A stretch of DNA of 64,000 nt from Nocardia flavorosea NBRC 108225 (GCF_001613385.1 NZ_BDCG01000012.1:248001-312000), one strand, 5' to 3'; shown: positions 9,002-18,261, counted from the stretch's first letter. Notes: a model not told the origin generated them from the letters alone. Numbers and translations are program-made.

Positions 9002-9747
9002 TGGATGCGGGTAGTGTCCGGCCGATGTCCGAACCGCTCCCACCGGGCCGTCGGCGCCGCAGCCCGCGCACCCGCGCCGGACGCGCAACACTGACTGCCG
9101 ATTCCATTGCCGCCACCATGCTCGAGCTGGCCGGCCGCCGCGGATTCCGAGCGGTGACGATGCAGGATCTCGCCGGTCACCTCGGTGTCACCGTGCGGGC
9201 GCTGTACCGGCACGTCCAGGACCGGGCAGAGGTCGTGGACCGGGCCGTCCAGCTGTGGCTGTCGCAATGGCCCGACCCCGAACTCGACCCGGCGACCTGG
9301 CAGGTGAGCCTGCGGGAATTCCTCCGGCTGCATCGCAGCATCGCGCGCCGCCATCCCCGCGCGCTGCTGGTTTCACTGGACGAGCAGATCGGCGATACAC
9401 GCGTGCCCGCCCGGCGGCTCACCGCCCCGGAGGGGTTCCTGCAGTTCCTGACCGATATCGGGGTCGGACTCGACGATGCCCTGCTCGTGCACGCGGATGT
9501 GATGATCAGGATCTACGGTTTCGTACTGCTGGTCGATCACCGGGCGGACGCAGGCGCGCCGGTGCACGAGCAATATCCGGCCCCCCAGGCCTGGCTCGAC
9601 CATCACAGCGACCTCGAACTCCCCCTGCTGCGGCGCGCGGCCGCGGATACCGGATTCGAGGCCGACATCCTCTTCGAACACATGGTCACCGAGGTGACCC
9701 ATACGATCGAACGCCTGATCACTCCGGCTGGACGCGAGACCGGCTGA
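9001..9747 (+). CDS. TetR-family transcriptional regulator
   Basis: 248 residues. The N-terminal helix-turn-helix is clear near residues 34-75 (TADSIAATMLELAGRRGFRAVTM, then LAGHLGVTVRALYRHVQDRA). The ligand domain (residues 80-240) begins QLWLSQWPDPELDPATWQ, which resembles TetR proteins with a tetracycline-repressor-like C-terminus. The start at 9001 overlaps the palindrome; an ATG at 9025 is an equally possible start, and neither has a good ribosome site. It probably represses itself and the divergent methyltransferase. Confidence 0.85.
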   Translation: MDAGSVRPMSEPLPPGRRRRSPRTRAGRATLTADSIAATMLELAGRRGFRAVTMQDLAGHLGVTVRALYRHVQDRAEVVDRAVQLWLSQWPDPELDPATWQVSLREFLRLHRSIARRHPRALLVSLDEQIGDTRVPARRLTAPEGFLQFLTDIGVGLDDALLVHADVMIRIYGFVLLVDHRADAGAPVHEQYPAPQAWLDHHSDLELPLLRRAAADTGFEADILFEHMVTEVTHTIERLITPAGRETG

Positions 9748-9994
9748 TTCCGGTCGGCGGCAGATATACCGGCCCCCGGAAACGGCCGCATGTGGACGTA
9801 CCCGTCGCCAGGAGGGGACCGCGGGCGGGAATCGGCGTCCATGCCCGACCACCTCCCCCGATGGCGTTCCTGGACACTGGATCGAGTACGCCAACGGATC
9901 ATCCAGGAAAGGCTTCTCCCACAACCGTTCTCGAAGCGAGAAGGCCGTTACGGCTATGGTGGCGACATCACCAGCGAAGGGAGGGGTGGGCTCG

Positions 9995-11137
9995 ATGCTC
10001 GTCATCGCCGACAAGCTCAGGTCCGGGGCGGAGAAGCGGGTCGTGTCCTGGCTGCGGAAATGGCAGGACGATTACCGGGTTCCCGGTGTGGCGATCGCGA
10101 ACTGTTTCGTTTCCGGGCAGGAAGTCGATCTGGTGATCGTCACCCCGCACACCACCGTCGTCTGCGAGATCAAGGGATTGAATCCGGGGGTCACCAGCGG
10201 TGTCCTGCATTGCACCACCAACAGCCGATGGAAAGTCTCGGGGTTCGACGGTGACCCGGTCGGCGTGCGCCAGAACGACACCACCCCCTACGACCAGGTC
10301 CGGGACGGCGTTTTCAAGGTGAAGAACGCGGCCGCGCGGGCCGGCGGGCCCGCGTTCGTCACCGGTCTGGTGATCGTGGTCCCGCCGCGCGGATCGAATC
10401 TGCGACTCGACAAGAGGTCGGCGCCGCAAGGCTGCGATGTATTGCTGTGCAATACCCAGAACCCGCTGCGCGCCTGGTTCCATCGCGCCCATCACCGCGC
10501 CGCTGTCGTATGGACCGCGGAACAGGCATACGCCCTGCTGGAGGCGTTGGAGCACGGCGACAGTACCAGCGTCGCCGAGCTGGCCGCGGAAGGGTTTCCG
10601 ATGGAAGCGCCCCTGCAACCGGCAGCACCGCTCAGTACGCCCCTTTCAGAACCGGCAGCGCCGATCACCACACCACCGGGCGCAGCACCGCCGAAACCCG
10701 GAATTCCCACCCCGCCACCGATTTCCCGACCCCCACTCCCGCCGCCGGTTTCCCGTCCGGAGACCCCAAGTCCGGCCCCTGCGCAACCTCCGCCACCACC
10801 CCAGCACGAGAGCCCGGTACCGGAACCCGCCGAACCGAGCCCGGCCCCGCCGGCTCCGGCAGCATCACCGCCCCTCGCCCCCGAAGCTGTCCACGACCGC
10901 CGTCGCCGCCGTGCCCAAACCGCCGCGGCCTTCGCGGCGATCGGCGTCCTGGCCGCCGGAATCTGGCTGGTGGCCCAGCTCGGCAACGGCCGCACCGAAC
11001 CGCGGGAGACCACCGGTCACCACCAGAACGGCGCGGTTACCGAGCAGACCACCGCGCCACCTCCACCGCGGCTCGCGCCGGAGACGAAAACCCCTTCGCC
11101 GCCGACCGCCTGTTTCCCGTTCCAGCCGAACTGCTGA
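9995..11137 (+). CDS. NERD-domain protein with proline-rich stalk and membrane anchor
   Basis: 380 residues in three parts. Residues 1-190 are a nuclease-related (NERD) domain with a PD-(D/E)xK-like core: GAEKRVVSWL, then D45 in VDLVIV and E58-x-K60 in VVCEIKG. Residues about 200-300 are a long Pro/Ala-rich linker. At 305-330 is one membrane helix (AAAFAAIGVLAAGIWLVAQL) preceded by RRRRR, so the NERD domain stays in the cytoplasm. A short Pro/Thr-rich tail ends in two cysteines. The start is ATG 9995, with GAAGGGAGGGG just upstream, not the ATG at 9956. The function is inferred as DNA or RNA processing. Confidence 0.8.
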   Translation: MLVIADKLRSGAEKRVVSWLRKWQDDYRVPGVAIANCFVSGQEVDLVIVTPHTTVVCEIKGLNPGVTSGVLHCTTNSRWKVSGFDGDPVGVRQNDTTPYDQVRDGVFKVKNAAARAGGPAFVTGLVIVVPPRGSNLRLDKRSAPQGCDVLLCNTQNPLRAWFHRAHHRAAVVWTAEQAYALLEALEHGDSTSVAELAAEGFPMEAPLQPAAPLSTPLSEPAAPITTPPGAAPPKPGIPTPPPISRPPLPPPVSRPETPSPAPAQPPPPPQHESPVPEPAEPSPAPPAPAASPPLAPEAVHDRRRRRAQTAAAFAAIGVLAAGIWLVAQLGNGRTEPRETTGHHQNGAVTEQTTAPPPPRLAPETKTPSPPTACFPFQPNC

Positions 11138-11508
11138 CCTCTCCACACCCATCTCGCCTGGGGCGCGGCAGCCCGACTCGAACAGACCCGGTGCGGCTGC
11201 GCGAAGAACCGGAGCTGGCCGCCGCCGTGGTCGCCGGGACGCTACGTTTCGACGGGCCGGCGCAAGTACTGTTGCGGGTCATGGAAGCCACCGCGGCCAT
11301 CGAGGAAATTGCCCGCCGAATACCCGCATCGGCACCGGCAGGAGCACCTCGGCGCATCGCAAGCCCTGTTCTGCGGGGCCTGCGCAGCCAACCGGTCACC
11401 CTCGGCGCCTCCGCCACATCTGCGGCCTGATCCCGGCCGGCATCATCAGCGGCCAAGCGACCTACCGGCAACCACCCGCGCTCGAAACCATGCGTCCACC
11501 GCCTGCGC
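11138..11508. other. Gap after the NERD gene, with one weak open frame
   Basis: Within these 371 bases a GTG at 11191 opens a 79-codon frame to 11430. It starts with good codon bias (helical segment VLLRVMEATAAIEEIARR) but loses it in the second half. There is no ribosome site or family match that I recognise. It may be a small gene or a remnant. Confidence 0.3.
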
Positions 11509-12195
11509 TCATTTGCCTTCTTTCCGGCGCACGATTTCGGTGATCCAGATCGGCGCGAACGGCGATGTGCAGTTCGGGGGCGTCGGATAGTCCTTCAGGA
11601 CCTCCAGGCGTTCGCCGATCTCGAGGGCGCGGGCGCGGTACTCGGCATGGTCGATTCCGATCTGGGCCAGGCAGTTGTTCATCGCCCACTGCAGGCGGTC
11701 CGGGGCAGCCTTCATCTCCGACTCGATGGCGTTCAGCAGGCCGGGCAGGTCGAGGCCCTCGGGTTTCTTCGCCACCCGTTCGGTGGTCAGGGCCCAGCCT
11801 GCGCTCGCCACCACCGGGTCGGGGTCGGCGAACCAGGCCACCCGGAGTTCCTCCGCGTGCGGATTTTTCTTCACCACGTAGTTGACCAGCCAGTCCTGGA
11901 CCTTCGGAGTGGTGCCCTGGCGCAACATGGTGTCCAGTTCGGTACGGTCGAATACCTTCGGGCGGCAGATCAGCAGCGCCAGCAGTCGCGCCGCGCCGTC
12001 CCCGGTGTTCCAGAGTTCCAGGGCGAGGTCCTGCTGGGTTTTCAGCTGTTTCGCGAGCGCGCGCAGCTTGGTGAGGTTGACCCCGTGGTCGTCGCCGCGT
12101 TTCTCGTTCACCGCGCGGATCTTCGGATCTTCGAGCGCGGCCAGTTCGGCCAGCACCTCGGTCACGGTTGCCGGGTTCGTCGCCGCCTGGGACAC
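11509..12195 (-). CDS. DNA alkylation repair family protein (AlkD-like helical repeat)
   Basis: 228 residues, almost all helical, in short HEAT-like repeats (VLAELAALEDPKIRAVNEKRG, LAKQLKTQQDLALELWNTGD, WLVNYVVKKNPHAEELRVAW). This resembles the DNA alkylation repair (AlkD-like) family, which removes alkylated bases by gripping DNA with helical repeats. The key catalytic Asp/Trp cannot be assigned by eye, so a non-glycosylase member is possible. It is soluble and stands as a single gene. Confidence 0.65.
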   Translation of the reverse strand: MSQAATNPATVTEVLAELAALEDPKIRAVNEKRGDDHGVNLTKLRALAKQLKTQQDLALELWNTGDGAARLLALLICRPKVFDRTELDTMLRQGTTPKVQDWLVNYVVKKNPHAEELRVAWFADPDPVVASAGWALTTERVAKKPEGLDLPGLLNAIESEMKAAPDRLQWAMNNCLAQIGIDHAEYRARALEIGERLEVLKDYPTPPNCTSPFAPIWITEIVRRKEGK

Positions 12196-12264
12196 CTCGA
12201 CCTCCTATCCCGAATGTCTGCGACTCAGCCTACGACGAGGTCGCGGGCCGGCGGCCCGCGGTCG

Positions 12265-12768
12265 CTACCGTTCCCCGGCATCACCCGAACAACTCGCCGA
12301 AGCGTAGGGACCGCTGGAGGTCTGTTCGGTCATCACCCGGCCACCGATCAGGATGCGGCAGGTGATATCACCGCCTGCGGGACCGTTGGCGGCGGTCATG
12401 GACACGATCCGGTCCCAGCTGCGGACGGGTACGACTTTGCTCCAGGGTAGCGAGACCCCCGTTTCCTGTGCCATACCCTGATCCTGGCCCAGGTAGGTGA
12501 CCGCGGCCTCGGAGCCGGTGCCCCGGACCTCGTAGGTCACGGTGATCTCGCTACCGGCGCGCTCGTCTGCCTCGTTCCCGAAAACTGCGAATCCGGCGGT
12601 GACCAGGAGGACGACCATCAATGCGAACCCTCCGGCGATCCACGGCCATCTCGCCTTCTGCTGAGACGGACGGTATTCCGGCGAAGGCATACCGGCGGGC
12701 GGGTGCTCCTGCCGATATCCCTGCGGCTCACCGGAATACTGCGGCTGATCGCCGGAAGGGTAGGACAA
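12265..12768 (-). CDS. MmpS-like membrane protein
   Basis: 167 residues. The N-terminus is Pro/Gln/Gly-rich (MSYPSGDQPQYSGEPQGY), then one membrane helix (WIAGGFALMVVLLVTAGFAV). An outer domain follows with VTYEVRGTGSEAAVTYL, LPWSKVVPV and CRILIGGRVMTE plus a second Cys, matching the MmpS fold that assists MmpL lipid exporters. I use a TTG start at 12768 because AGAGGAGG lies four bases before it; the ATG codons further up have no ribosome site. No mmpL gene lies nearby. Confidence 0.75.
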   Translation of the reverse strand: MSYPSGDQPQYSGEPQGYRQEHPPAGMPSPEYRPSQQKARWPWIAGGFALMVVLLVTAGFAVFGNEADERAGSEITVTYEVRGTGSEAAVTYLGQDQGMAQETGVSLPWSKVVPVRSWDRIVSMTAANGPAGGDITCRILIGGRVMTEQTSSGPYASASCSGDAGER

Positions 12769-13031
12769 TGTGCCTCCTCTGCTCGGGGCGCCACCAGGCG
12801 CCATTAGGAGGTAGATCACATTTTCATTCCGTGATGTTACACCGCTATTTATCCAGTTCATAGCCATAACGGTGCCCGGGCCGGATCGGTCATCGGTTCG
12901 GCGGACCGCGCTCCCGGGCGAAGACCACCGATCGATCGCGGCCCATCGGGTGCGGCCGGGCCGTGGACCTGTGCGCGTCCGGATGGGAAGCTCATAGACA
13001 ACCGCGTGCCGATTCCCGAGGACGGTGAGTC
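12769..13031. promoter_or_regulatory. Divergent promoter region (mmpS-like / EF-G2)
   Basis: This 263-base region separates two divergent genes. Around 12811-12860 it is AT-rich for this genome and contains ATCAC (12815-12819) facing GTGAT (12831-12835), a possible operator half-site pair. A ribosome site GAGGACGGTGAG precedes the EF-G2 start. Confidence 0.3.
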
Positions 13032-15200
13032 ATGGTGGACAGAGCGAACGGGGCGCCACGGCCGGTGGATATCCGGAATGTGGTGCTGGTCGGGGGTAGT
13101 GGAGCCGGAAAAACGACCCTGGTCGACGCGTTGGCGCTGGCGTCCGGGGCGGTGAACCGGGCAGGGCGCGTCGAAGACGGCACCTCGCTGTCGGATTACG
13201 ACGAGATCGAGCAGCGGCGGCATCGCTCGGTGCAGCTGTCGGTGGTACCGGTGCGATGGGGCGGGGTGAAGGTGAACCTCATCGATACGCCGGGGTACGC
13301 GGATTTCGTGGGAGAACTCCGCGCCGGTCTGCGAGCCGCCGACGCCGCTCTTTTCGTGGTGTCGGCCGCCGACGGCGTCGAGGGGGTCGGCGGGGTGTCG
13401 CGGGCGCTGTGGGAGGAATGCGCGAGCGTCGGGATGCCGCGGGCCATCGTGCTGACGCACCTGGATACGGCACGCGCCGATTTCGACGAGATGACACAGA
13501 CCTGCCAGGCGCTGCTCGGCGGAAGTTCGACCGAGAACGTCCTGCCGTTACATCTCCCGGTGTACGGTCCCGCCGCCGCGGACGGGCACCGGCCGGCCAC
13601 CGGGCTGGTGGAACTGCTGGAACAGCGGGTGGCCGATTATTCGACCGGTGAACGACGATGGGTCCCGGATTCGCCGGACGATATGGCGATCGTCGAACAC
13701 GCCCGGGAGCGGCTGATCGAGGGCATCATCGCCGAAAGCGAGGACGAAACCCTCATGGACCGCTACCTCGCCGGGGAGGCCGTGGAACTCAGCACCTTGG
13801 TCGGCGATCTCGAACGCGCGGTGGCGCGCGGCAGTTTCCACCCGGTGTTGTTCGCGGCCCCGGCCGCGGGCGAGGGCCGGCAGGGCCTGGGCACCGTCGA
13901 ACTGCTCGACCTGGTGACCGCGGGTTTTCCCACCCCGAGCGAGCATCCGGTGTCGGCCGTTCACTTGGCGGACGGGTCGAAACCGGTCGCGTTGCGCTGC
14001 GATCCGGGCGCGGAGCTGGCGGCCGAGGTCATCCGTACCTCCTCCGAACCGTACGTCGGCCGGATATCCCTGGTCCGGGTGTTCTCCGGAACCTTGCACG
14101 CCGACGATACCGTGCATATCTGCGGGCACGGCCCGGTCGCCGACCACGACGCCGAGGAACGCGTCGGCGGCGTGACCGCACCGTTCGGGCGGGACCAGCG
14201 CCCGCTCGACGAAGCCGTCGCCGGGGATATCGCCTACGTGTCCAAACTCGGTCACGCCGAAACCGGCGATACCCTCTCGGGCACCGGTGCGCCCCTGCTG
14301 ATCGAACCGTGGCGGATGCCGGATCCGCTCCTGCCCACGGCCGTCCGCGCGCACAGCAAAGCCGACGAGGACAAGCTCTCGCAGAGCCTGGCCCGGCTGG
14401 TTGCGGAGGACCCGGCGCTGCGGGTGGAGAACAACGAACGCACCGGACAGCTGGTGCTGTGGTCCCTCGGCGAAGCGCAGCGCGACGTCGCACTGGAACG
14501 GTTGCGCAGCCGGTTCGGGGTCTCGGTGGATATCGAGGAGTACCGGGTCGCGCTGCGGGAGACGTTCGCGGGCAAGGCCACCGGGCGCGGGCGCCATGTC
14601 AAACAATCCGGCGGGCACGGACAATACGCGGTCTGCGATATCGAAGTGGAGCCGGCACCGGAAGGGTCGGGGATCGAGTTCGTGGACAAGGTGATCGGCG
14701 GGGCGGTACCGCGGCAGTTCATCGGTTCGGTGGAGAAGGGGGTGCGGGCGCAGGCGGCGCGGGGTGTGACCGCCGGATATCCGCTGGTCGATGTGCGCGT
14801 CACCTTGGTCGACGGTAAGGCGCATTCGGTCGACTCTTCCGATGCGGCGTTCCAGACCGCCGGGGCGCTGGCGCTGCGTGATGCGGCCGCCCAGGGCAGG
14901 ATCGACCTGCTCGAACCCATCGCACAGGTGGATGTCCGCGTTCCCGACGAGCATCTCGGTGCGGCGCTGAGCGATCTGTCCGTCCGCCGCGCCCGCATCC
15001 TGGGTACCGAACCGGCCGAGCCGGGGCGAACGCTGATCCGCGCGGAGGTACCGGAGTCCGAACTCGCCCGCTATGCGGTCGACCTTCGTTCACTCACCCA
15101 CGGCATCGCCCACTTCACTCGGGAGTACCTGCGGCACGACCGCTTACCCGCCCAACTTGCGGACAAGGCCCGCGCCGGAGCGCCGGTGGGATCCGGCTGA
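13032..15200 (+). CDS. fusA2: Elongation factor G-like protein EF-G2
   Basis: 722 residues with all EF-G domains. The G domain shows P-loop GGSGAGKTT (21-29), DTPGYADF (85-92) and, in place of NKxD, THLD (142-145). Domain II follows from about residue 310, domain III with VENNERTGQLVLWSLGE, domain IV with GRGRHVKQSGGHGQY and the V domain to the end. Many actinobacteria carry such a second EF-G beside the essential one; it is generally regarded as not replacing it in elongation. The position away from ribosomal protein genes agrees. Start ATG 13032. Confidence 0.9.
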   Translation: MVDRANGAPRPVDIRNVVLVGGSGAGKTTLVDALALASGAVNRAGRVEDGTSLSDYDEIEQRRHRSVQLSVVPVRWGGVKVNLIDTPGYADFVGELRAGLRAADAALFVVSAADGVEGVGGVSRALWEECASVGMPRAIVLTHLDTARADFDEMTQTCQALLGGSSTENVLPLHLPVYGPAAADGHRPATGLVELLEQRVADYSTGERRWVPDSPDDMAIVEHARERLIEGIIAESEDETLMDRYLAGEAVELSTLVGDLERAVARGSFHPVLFAAPAAGEGRQGLGTVELLDLVTAGFPTPSEHPVSAVHLADGSKPVALRCDPGAELAAEVIRTSSEPYVGRISLVRVFSGTLHADDTVHICGHGPVADHDAEERVGGVTAPFGRDQRPLDEAVAGDIAYVSKLGHAETGDTLSGTGAPLLIEPWRMPDPLLPTAVRAHSKADEDKLSQSLARLVAEDPALRVENNERTGQLVLWSLGEAQRDVALERLRSRFGVSVDIEEYRVALRETFAGKATGRGRHVKQSGGHGQYAVCDIEVEPAPEGSGIEFVDKVIGGAVPRQFIGSVEKGVRAQAARGVTAGYPLVDVRVTLVDGKAHSVDSSDAAFQTAGALALRDAAAQGRIDLLEPIAQVDVRVPDEHLGAALSDLSVRRARILGTEPAEPGRTLIRAEVPESELARYAVDLRSLTHGIAHFTREYLRHDRLPAQLADKARAGAPVGSG

Positions 15201-15509
15201 AGGGGAAGCAGCGACCAAGCGGGAACCGGCCGGGCTCGAACCGGTGGCGCGGTGGGCCGTCGAGGTCTGAGATGCTCATGCAGCGCAGTCGGCCGGTGAG
15301 TCAACGGGCAGGCGCGGGACAACTGCACTCTGCTCGACGATCTCCCGGCGGCTGCCACCGCTGACTGTGCGAATCGACCGGCTCCCGTACAGCGCGATTA
15401 CGAGCGTCGCCGAGGCGGCGTTCAGCCGGGGCCCTTCCAGGGCTCCGGGTGACGAGGGCGGCTGCACCTACTGCGTGCCGGGCTACGCGGCATACTCGAC
15501 TCACCAGGG
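15201..15509. other. Intergenic, no gene seen
   Basis: These 309 bases lie between the 3' ends of EF-G2 and the sigma factor gene. I looked for small genes, tRNA-like folds and a strong terminator and found none that stood out. Confidence 0.4.
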
Positions 15510-16790
15510 TCAGGATTCGAGGCGCCGGATCTTGTCTTCGAGTACCGCGCGTTCGCGTTCGTTACCGCAGCGGGCCACCGCCCGTTCCAGCTCGGTACGC
15601 GCTTCCGCCGGGCGGCCGAGGCGGATGAGCAGTTCACCGCGGACGCTCGGCAGCAGATGTGAGTTCGGCAGCGCGTCGGCAGCCACGAGTTCGTCGACGA
15701 TCTTCAGGGCAGCGGCCGGCCCGTGGGCCATCGATACCGCCACCGCCCGGTTCACCTCGACGACCGGCGACGGTGCCAGCCGGCCCAGCGCCTCGTAGAG
15801 CACAACGATCCGCTCCCAATCGGTTTCCGGGACCGACGGCGCCACGGCATGACATTCCGCGATCGCGGCCTGCACACCGTAGATCCCCAGTCCACGCCCG
15901 GCTTTTCCGGCGCGGGCCAGGGCGGCCCGGCCGCGGCGGATGGCGCTGCGGTCCCAGCGACGCCGGTCCTGGTGCTCCAGCAGTACCGGCGCACCGTCGG
16001 GACCGGTGCGGGCGGGGAAACGCGCCGCGGTGAGTTCCAGGAGCGCGAGCAGGCTCTGGGCTTCCGGTTCGTCCGGGACCAACCGGGCCAGTACGCGGGC
16101 CAGGCGTTGCGCTTCGGCGGCGAGGTCGACGCGGATCAGATCGGTGCCCGAACTCGCCGACGAGCCCTCGGTGAAGATCACGTACACCACCCGCAGGACC
16201 GAGACCAGCCGCGCGGGCCGTTCGGCGGCGGGCGGTACCCCGAACGGAATACGCGCCGCGGCGAGGGTTTTCTTCGCCCGGGTGATCCGTGCCTGCACGG
16301 TGGCCGTCGGCACCAGGAAGGCGCGCGCTATCTCGTCACTGGTGAGACCGCCGACAACGCGCAGAGTCAACGCCACCCGGGCTTCCGGTGACAGCACCGG
16401 GTGGCAGGAGATGAACATCAGGGCCAGTACGTCGTCGTCGATCCGATCCGGATCCCACAGCTCCTCCACCGGCCGCGACGCCGCGTCACTGCCCGCGGCT
16501 ATACCGCCCTCGCCCAGATCGCGGGCGAGGGCGGTATAGCGGTTGTCGAGAGCGGCGCGCCGGCGGAAACCGTCGACGGCGCGCCGTTTGCCCACCGTGA
16601 GCAGCCAGCCGGCCGGATTTCGCGGCACCCCGTCGCGCGGCCAGGACACGAGGGCTTCGGCGAGCGCCTCCTGGGCGAGATCTTCGGCGAGGGTGAAATC
16701 ACCGGTGTAGCGGGCGAGGGCGCCGACGATCCGCGCGGATTCGATCCGCCAGACCGCCCCGACTGCCTCCCGGCCCTCGTGGCCGGCCAC
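15510..16790 (-). CDS. ECF sigma factor with C-terminal helical repeat domain (ECF42 type)
   Basis: Roughly 426 residues, much longer than a normal ECF sigma factor. Sigma-2 region: DFTLAEDLAQEALAEAL and NPAGWLLTVGKRRAVDGFRR. Sigma-4: GGLTSDEIARAFLVPTATVQ. The 200-residue C-terminal part (LRVVYVIFTEGSSAS, VVEVNRAVAVSMAHG) is the TPR-like extension of the ECF42 group, which replaces an anti-sigma factor. I prefer GTG 16790, since GAGGAG lies eight bases before it; GTG 16799 is also open. The upstream DGPF/YCII gene ends 12 bases before this start, so the two are co-transcribed. Confidence 0.88.
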   Translation of the reverse strand: MAGHEGREAVGAVWRIESARIVGALARYTGDFTLAEDLAQEALAEALVSWPRDGVPRNPAGWLLTVGKRRAVDGFRRRAALDNRYTALARDLGEGGIAAGSDAASRPVEELWDPDRIDDDVLALMFISCHPVLSPEARVALTLRVVGGLTSDEIARAFLVPTATVQARITRAKKTLAAARIPFGVPPAAERPARLVSVLRVVYVIFTEGSSASSGTDLIRVDLAAEAQRLARVLARLVPDEPEAQSLLALLELTAARFPARTGPDGAPVLLEHQDRRRWDRSAIRRGRAALARAGKAGRGLGIYGVQAAIAECHAVAPSVPETDWERIVVLYEALGRLAPSPVVEVNRAVAVSMAHGPAAALKIVDELVAADALPNSHLLPSVRGELLIRLGRPAEARTELERAVARCGNERERAVLEDKIRRLES

Positions 16791-16802
16791 CGTCGGCACT
16801 CC

Positions 16803-17222
16803 TCAGAGCTGACCGGTGGCTTCGCGCCAGGCCCGTTCCTTCTGGATCCAGATATTGTCCTGCGGGAATTCGTCGATGGTGCTGACCCGGCGGATCTCGG
16901 TTTTGAACCCTGCCCCGGTCATCGGCATCCGCTTGGCCCATTCCACGGCCTCTTCCTTGGAGGCGACATTGAGAATGTAGAAGCCGTTGAAAAGCTCTTT
17001 CGTCTCGCCGTAGGGGCCGTCGGTGACCACCGGGTCCGCGGACGAGTAGTCGACGACCACCCCGTCGGCGGCATCGTCGAGGCCTTCCGCGGCGAGCAAC
17101 ACTCCCGCCCGGATGAGCTCGTCGTTGAACCGGCCGACCGTCTCCAGCATCTGGCCGAAATCGATCTGCCCCATCTGCGCGAAGGCTTCGTCGGTCGCAC
17201 GCATGATCAGCATGTATTTCAT
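16803..17222 (-). CDS. DGPF/YCII-family protein
   Basis: 139 residues, starting MKYMLIMRATDEA, with TDGPYGETKELFNGFYIL, the defining DGPF-like motif of YCII-related proteins. These small dimeric proteins are encoded almost always beside ECF42 sigma factors and are thought to be their targets or sensors; the biochemical role is not settled. The start ATG 17222 follows GGGAGA. The gene leads the operon with the sigma factor. Confidence 0.85.
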   Translation of the reverse strand: MKYMLIMRATDEAFAQMGQIDFGQMLETVGRFNDELIRAGVLLAAEGLDDAADGVVVDYSSADPVVTDGPYGETKELFNGFYILNVASKEEAVEWAKRMPMTGAGFKTEIRRVSTIDEFPQDNIWIQKERAWREATGQL

Positions 17223-17489
17223 GGTCGGTCTCCCTTGTGTCGTAGGGCCGGAGTTCGAACCCTTCCACCCATAGGTCGAACGGGCAGCCCGCGGATCGAC
17301 ACACTGCCGGAAATATTTTCCCGAAGTATCGCGACTCGGCACCGAAACCGCGCGGTTCTGTTCGAACTACCTGGCCAGTGGCATAATCTACCCTCAGAAC
17401 AAGGGAATCGAAGTGTGGCGTATGAGGGCGTCATCGGCGATCAGTTCTCGAGGTCCGGTGTTGGCCCCTCCCGTCCCGAAGGGAGCACT

Positions 17490-17939
17490 ATGACCACCCA
17501 GCCCGCAGCGCAGAGCCCCAGAACCGGGGCACACGCGGCGCCCGAACAAGGACAGTCGGTGAAACAGGCGGTGGCCGGTGGCGCATCCATCGCCGCTGCC
17601 GCACTGTTGCTCACCGCGGGATTCATCACCCTTTTCCAAGGCATCTCCGCGGTCGCCGAGGACGAGGTGTTCGTCTCCGGCCCCCAGTACGTCTACGAAC
17701 TCGATCTCTCCAGTTGGGGCTGGGTGCATATCGTTTTCGGCATCCTGCTGATCCTCACCGCGCTCGCCCTGATGACCGGTGCCACCTGGGCTCGGGTCAC
17801 CGCCATCGGCCTGGCCGCGCTCTCGATCGTGGTGAACTTTCTCTGGCTGCCCTACTACCCGCTGTGGTCGATTCTGATCATCGCCCTGGATATCGTGATC
17901 ATCTGGGCGATCGCCACCTGGGACACGCGGCGTATCTGA
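17490..17939 (+). CDS. Four-helix integral membrane protein (DUF7144-like)
   Basis: 149 residues. A polar N-terminus (residues 1-28) is followed by four membrane helices, including IAAAALLLTAGFITLFQG, WVHIVFGILLILTALALM, VTAIGLAALSIVVNFLWL and ILIIALDIVIIWAIA. The spacing and YVYELDLSSWGW between helices 1 and 2 fit a family of small actinobacterial membrane proteins. ATG 17490 has GAAGGGAG upstream. Function unknown. It diverges from the DGPF/sigma operon. Confidence 0.75.
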   Translation: MTTQPAAQSPRTGAHAAPEQGQSVKQAVAGGASIAAAALLLTAGFITLFQGISAVAEDEVFVSGPQYVYELDLSSWGWVHIVFGILLILTALALMTGATWARVTAIGLAALSIVVNFLWLPYYPLWSILIIALDIVIIWAIATWDTRRI

Positions 17940-18024
17940 CGCACCGGTGACCGGCACGGAGCAGCACGAGCGCTTCGCCGTGTCGGCGCCGGAGGTGCGG
18001 GCGCCACGATGCGACCATGATCGG

Positions 18025-18228
18025 ATGACGGTATGGGCGGCGCCGGGGGAGCCGGAACCGTCGGCGATCGTCTCGCTGTTCTGGATCGCGACCGCCGCGG
18101 TGGCGGCACCACTGCTGTCGCGGCTGCTGCGCGGACTGATCCCCGATGTGGTGCCGTTGCTGGGGCTGGGCGTCCTTCTCGGGGGGCGGCGGCACGTTTT
18201 CCCAGGCCGCCGGGACTCGTCCCCGTGA
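18025..18228 (+). pseudogene. Truncated N-terminus of a cation/proton antiporter
   Basis: ATG 18025 opens a frame of 67 codons whose first 53 read like the start of a CPA-type Na+/H+ antiporter: SAIVSLFWIATAAVAAPLLS, then LRGLIPDVVPLLGLGVLLG. After this, at about 18185, it turns into RRHVFPGRRDSSP and stops. Full antiporters have about 400 residues and 10-12 helices. This looks like a remnant left by a deletion. The family call rests on one and a half helices. Confidence 0.55.
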
Positions 18229-18261
18229 CCGCGCCGGAATAGGGGTCGAGTCCGCCGATAT

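Noticed and set aside
13548..14954. Minus-strand frame of 468 codons opposite EF-G2
   Set aside because: EF-G2 motifs are intact on the other strand; this is a GC-driven shadow frame.
15204..15260. Possible tRNA-like GGCTCGAACC sequence after EF-G2
   Set aside because: No acceptor stem or anticodon arm could be built around it.
16401..17489. N-terminal extension of the small membrane protein gene
   Set aside because: Reads antisense to the sigma factor and DGPF genes; a strong ribosome site marks ATG 17490.
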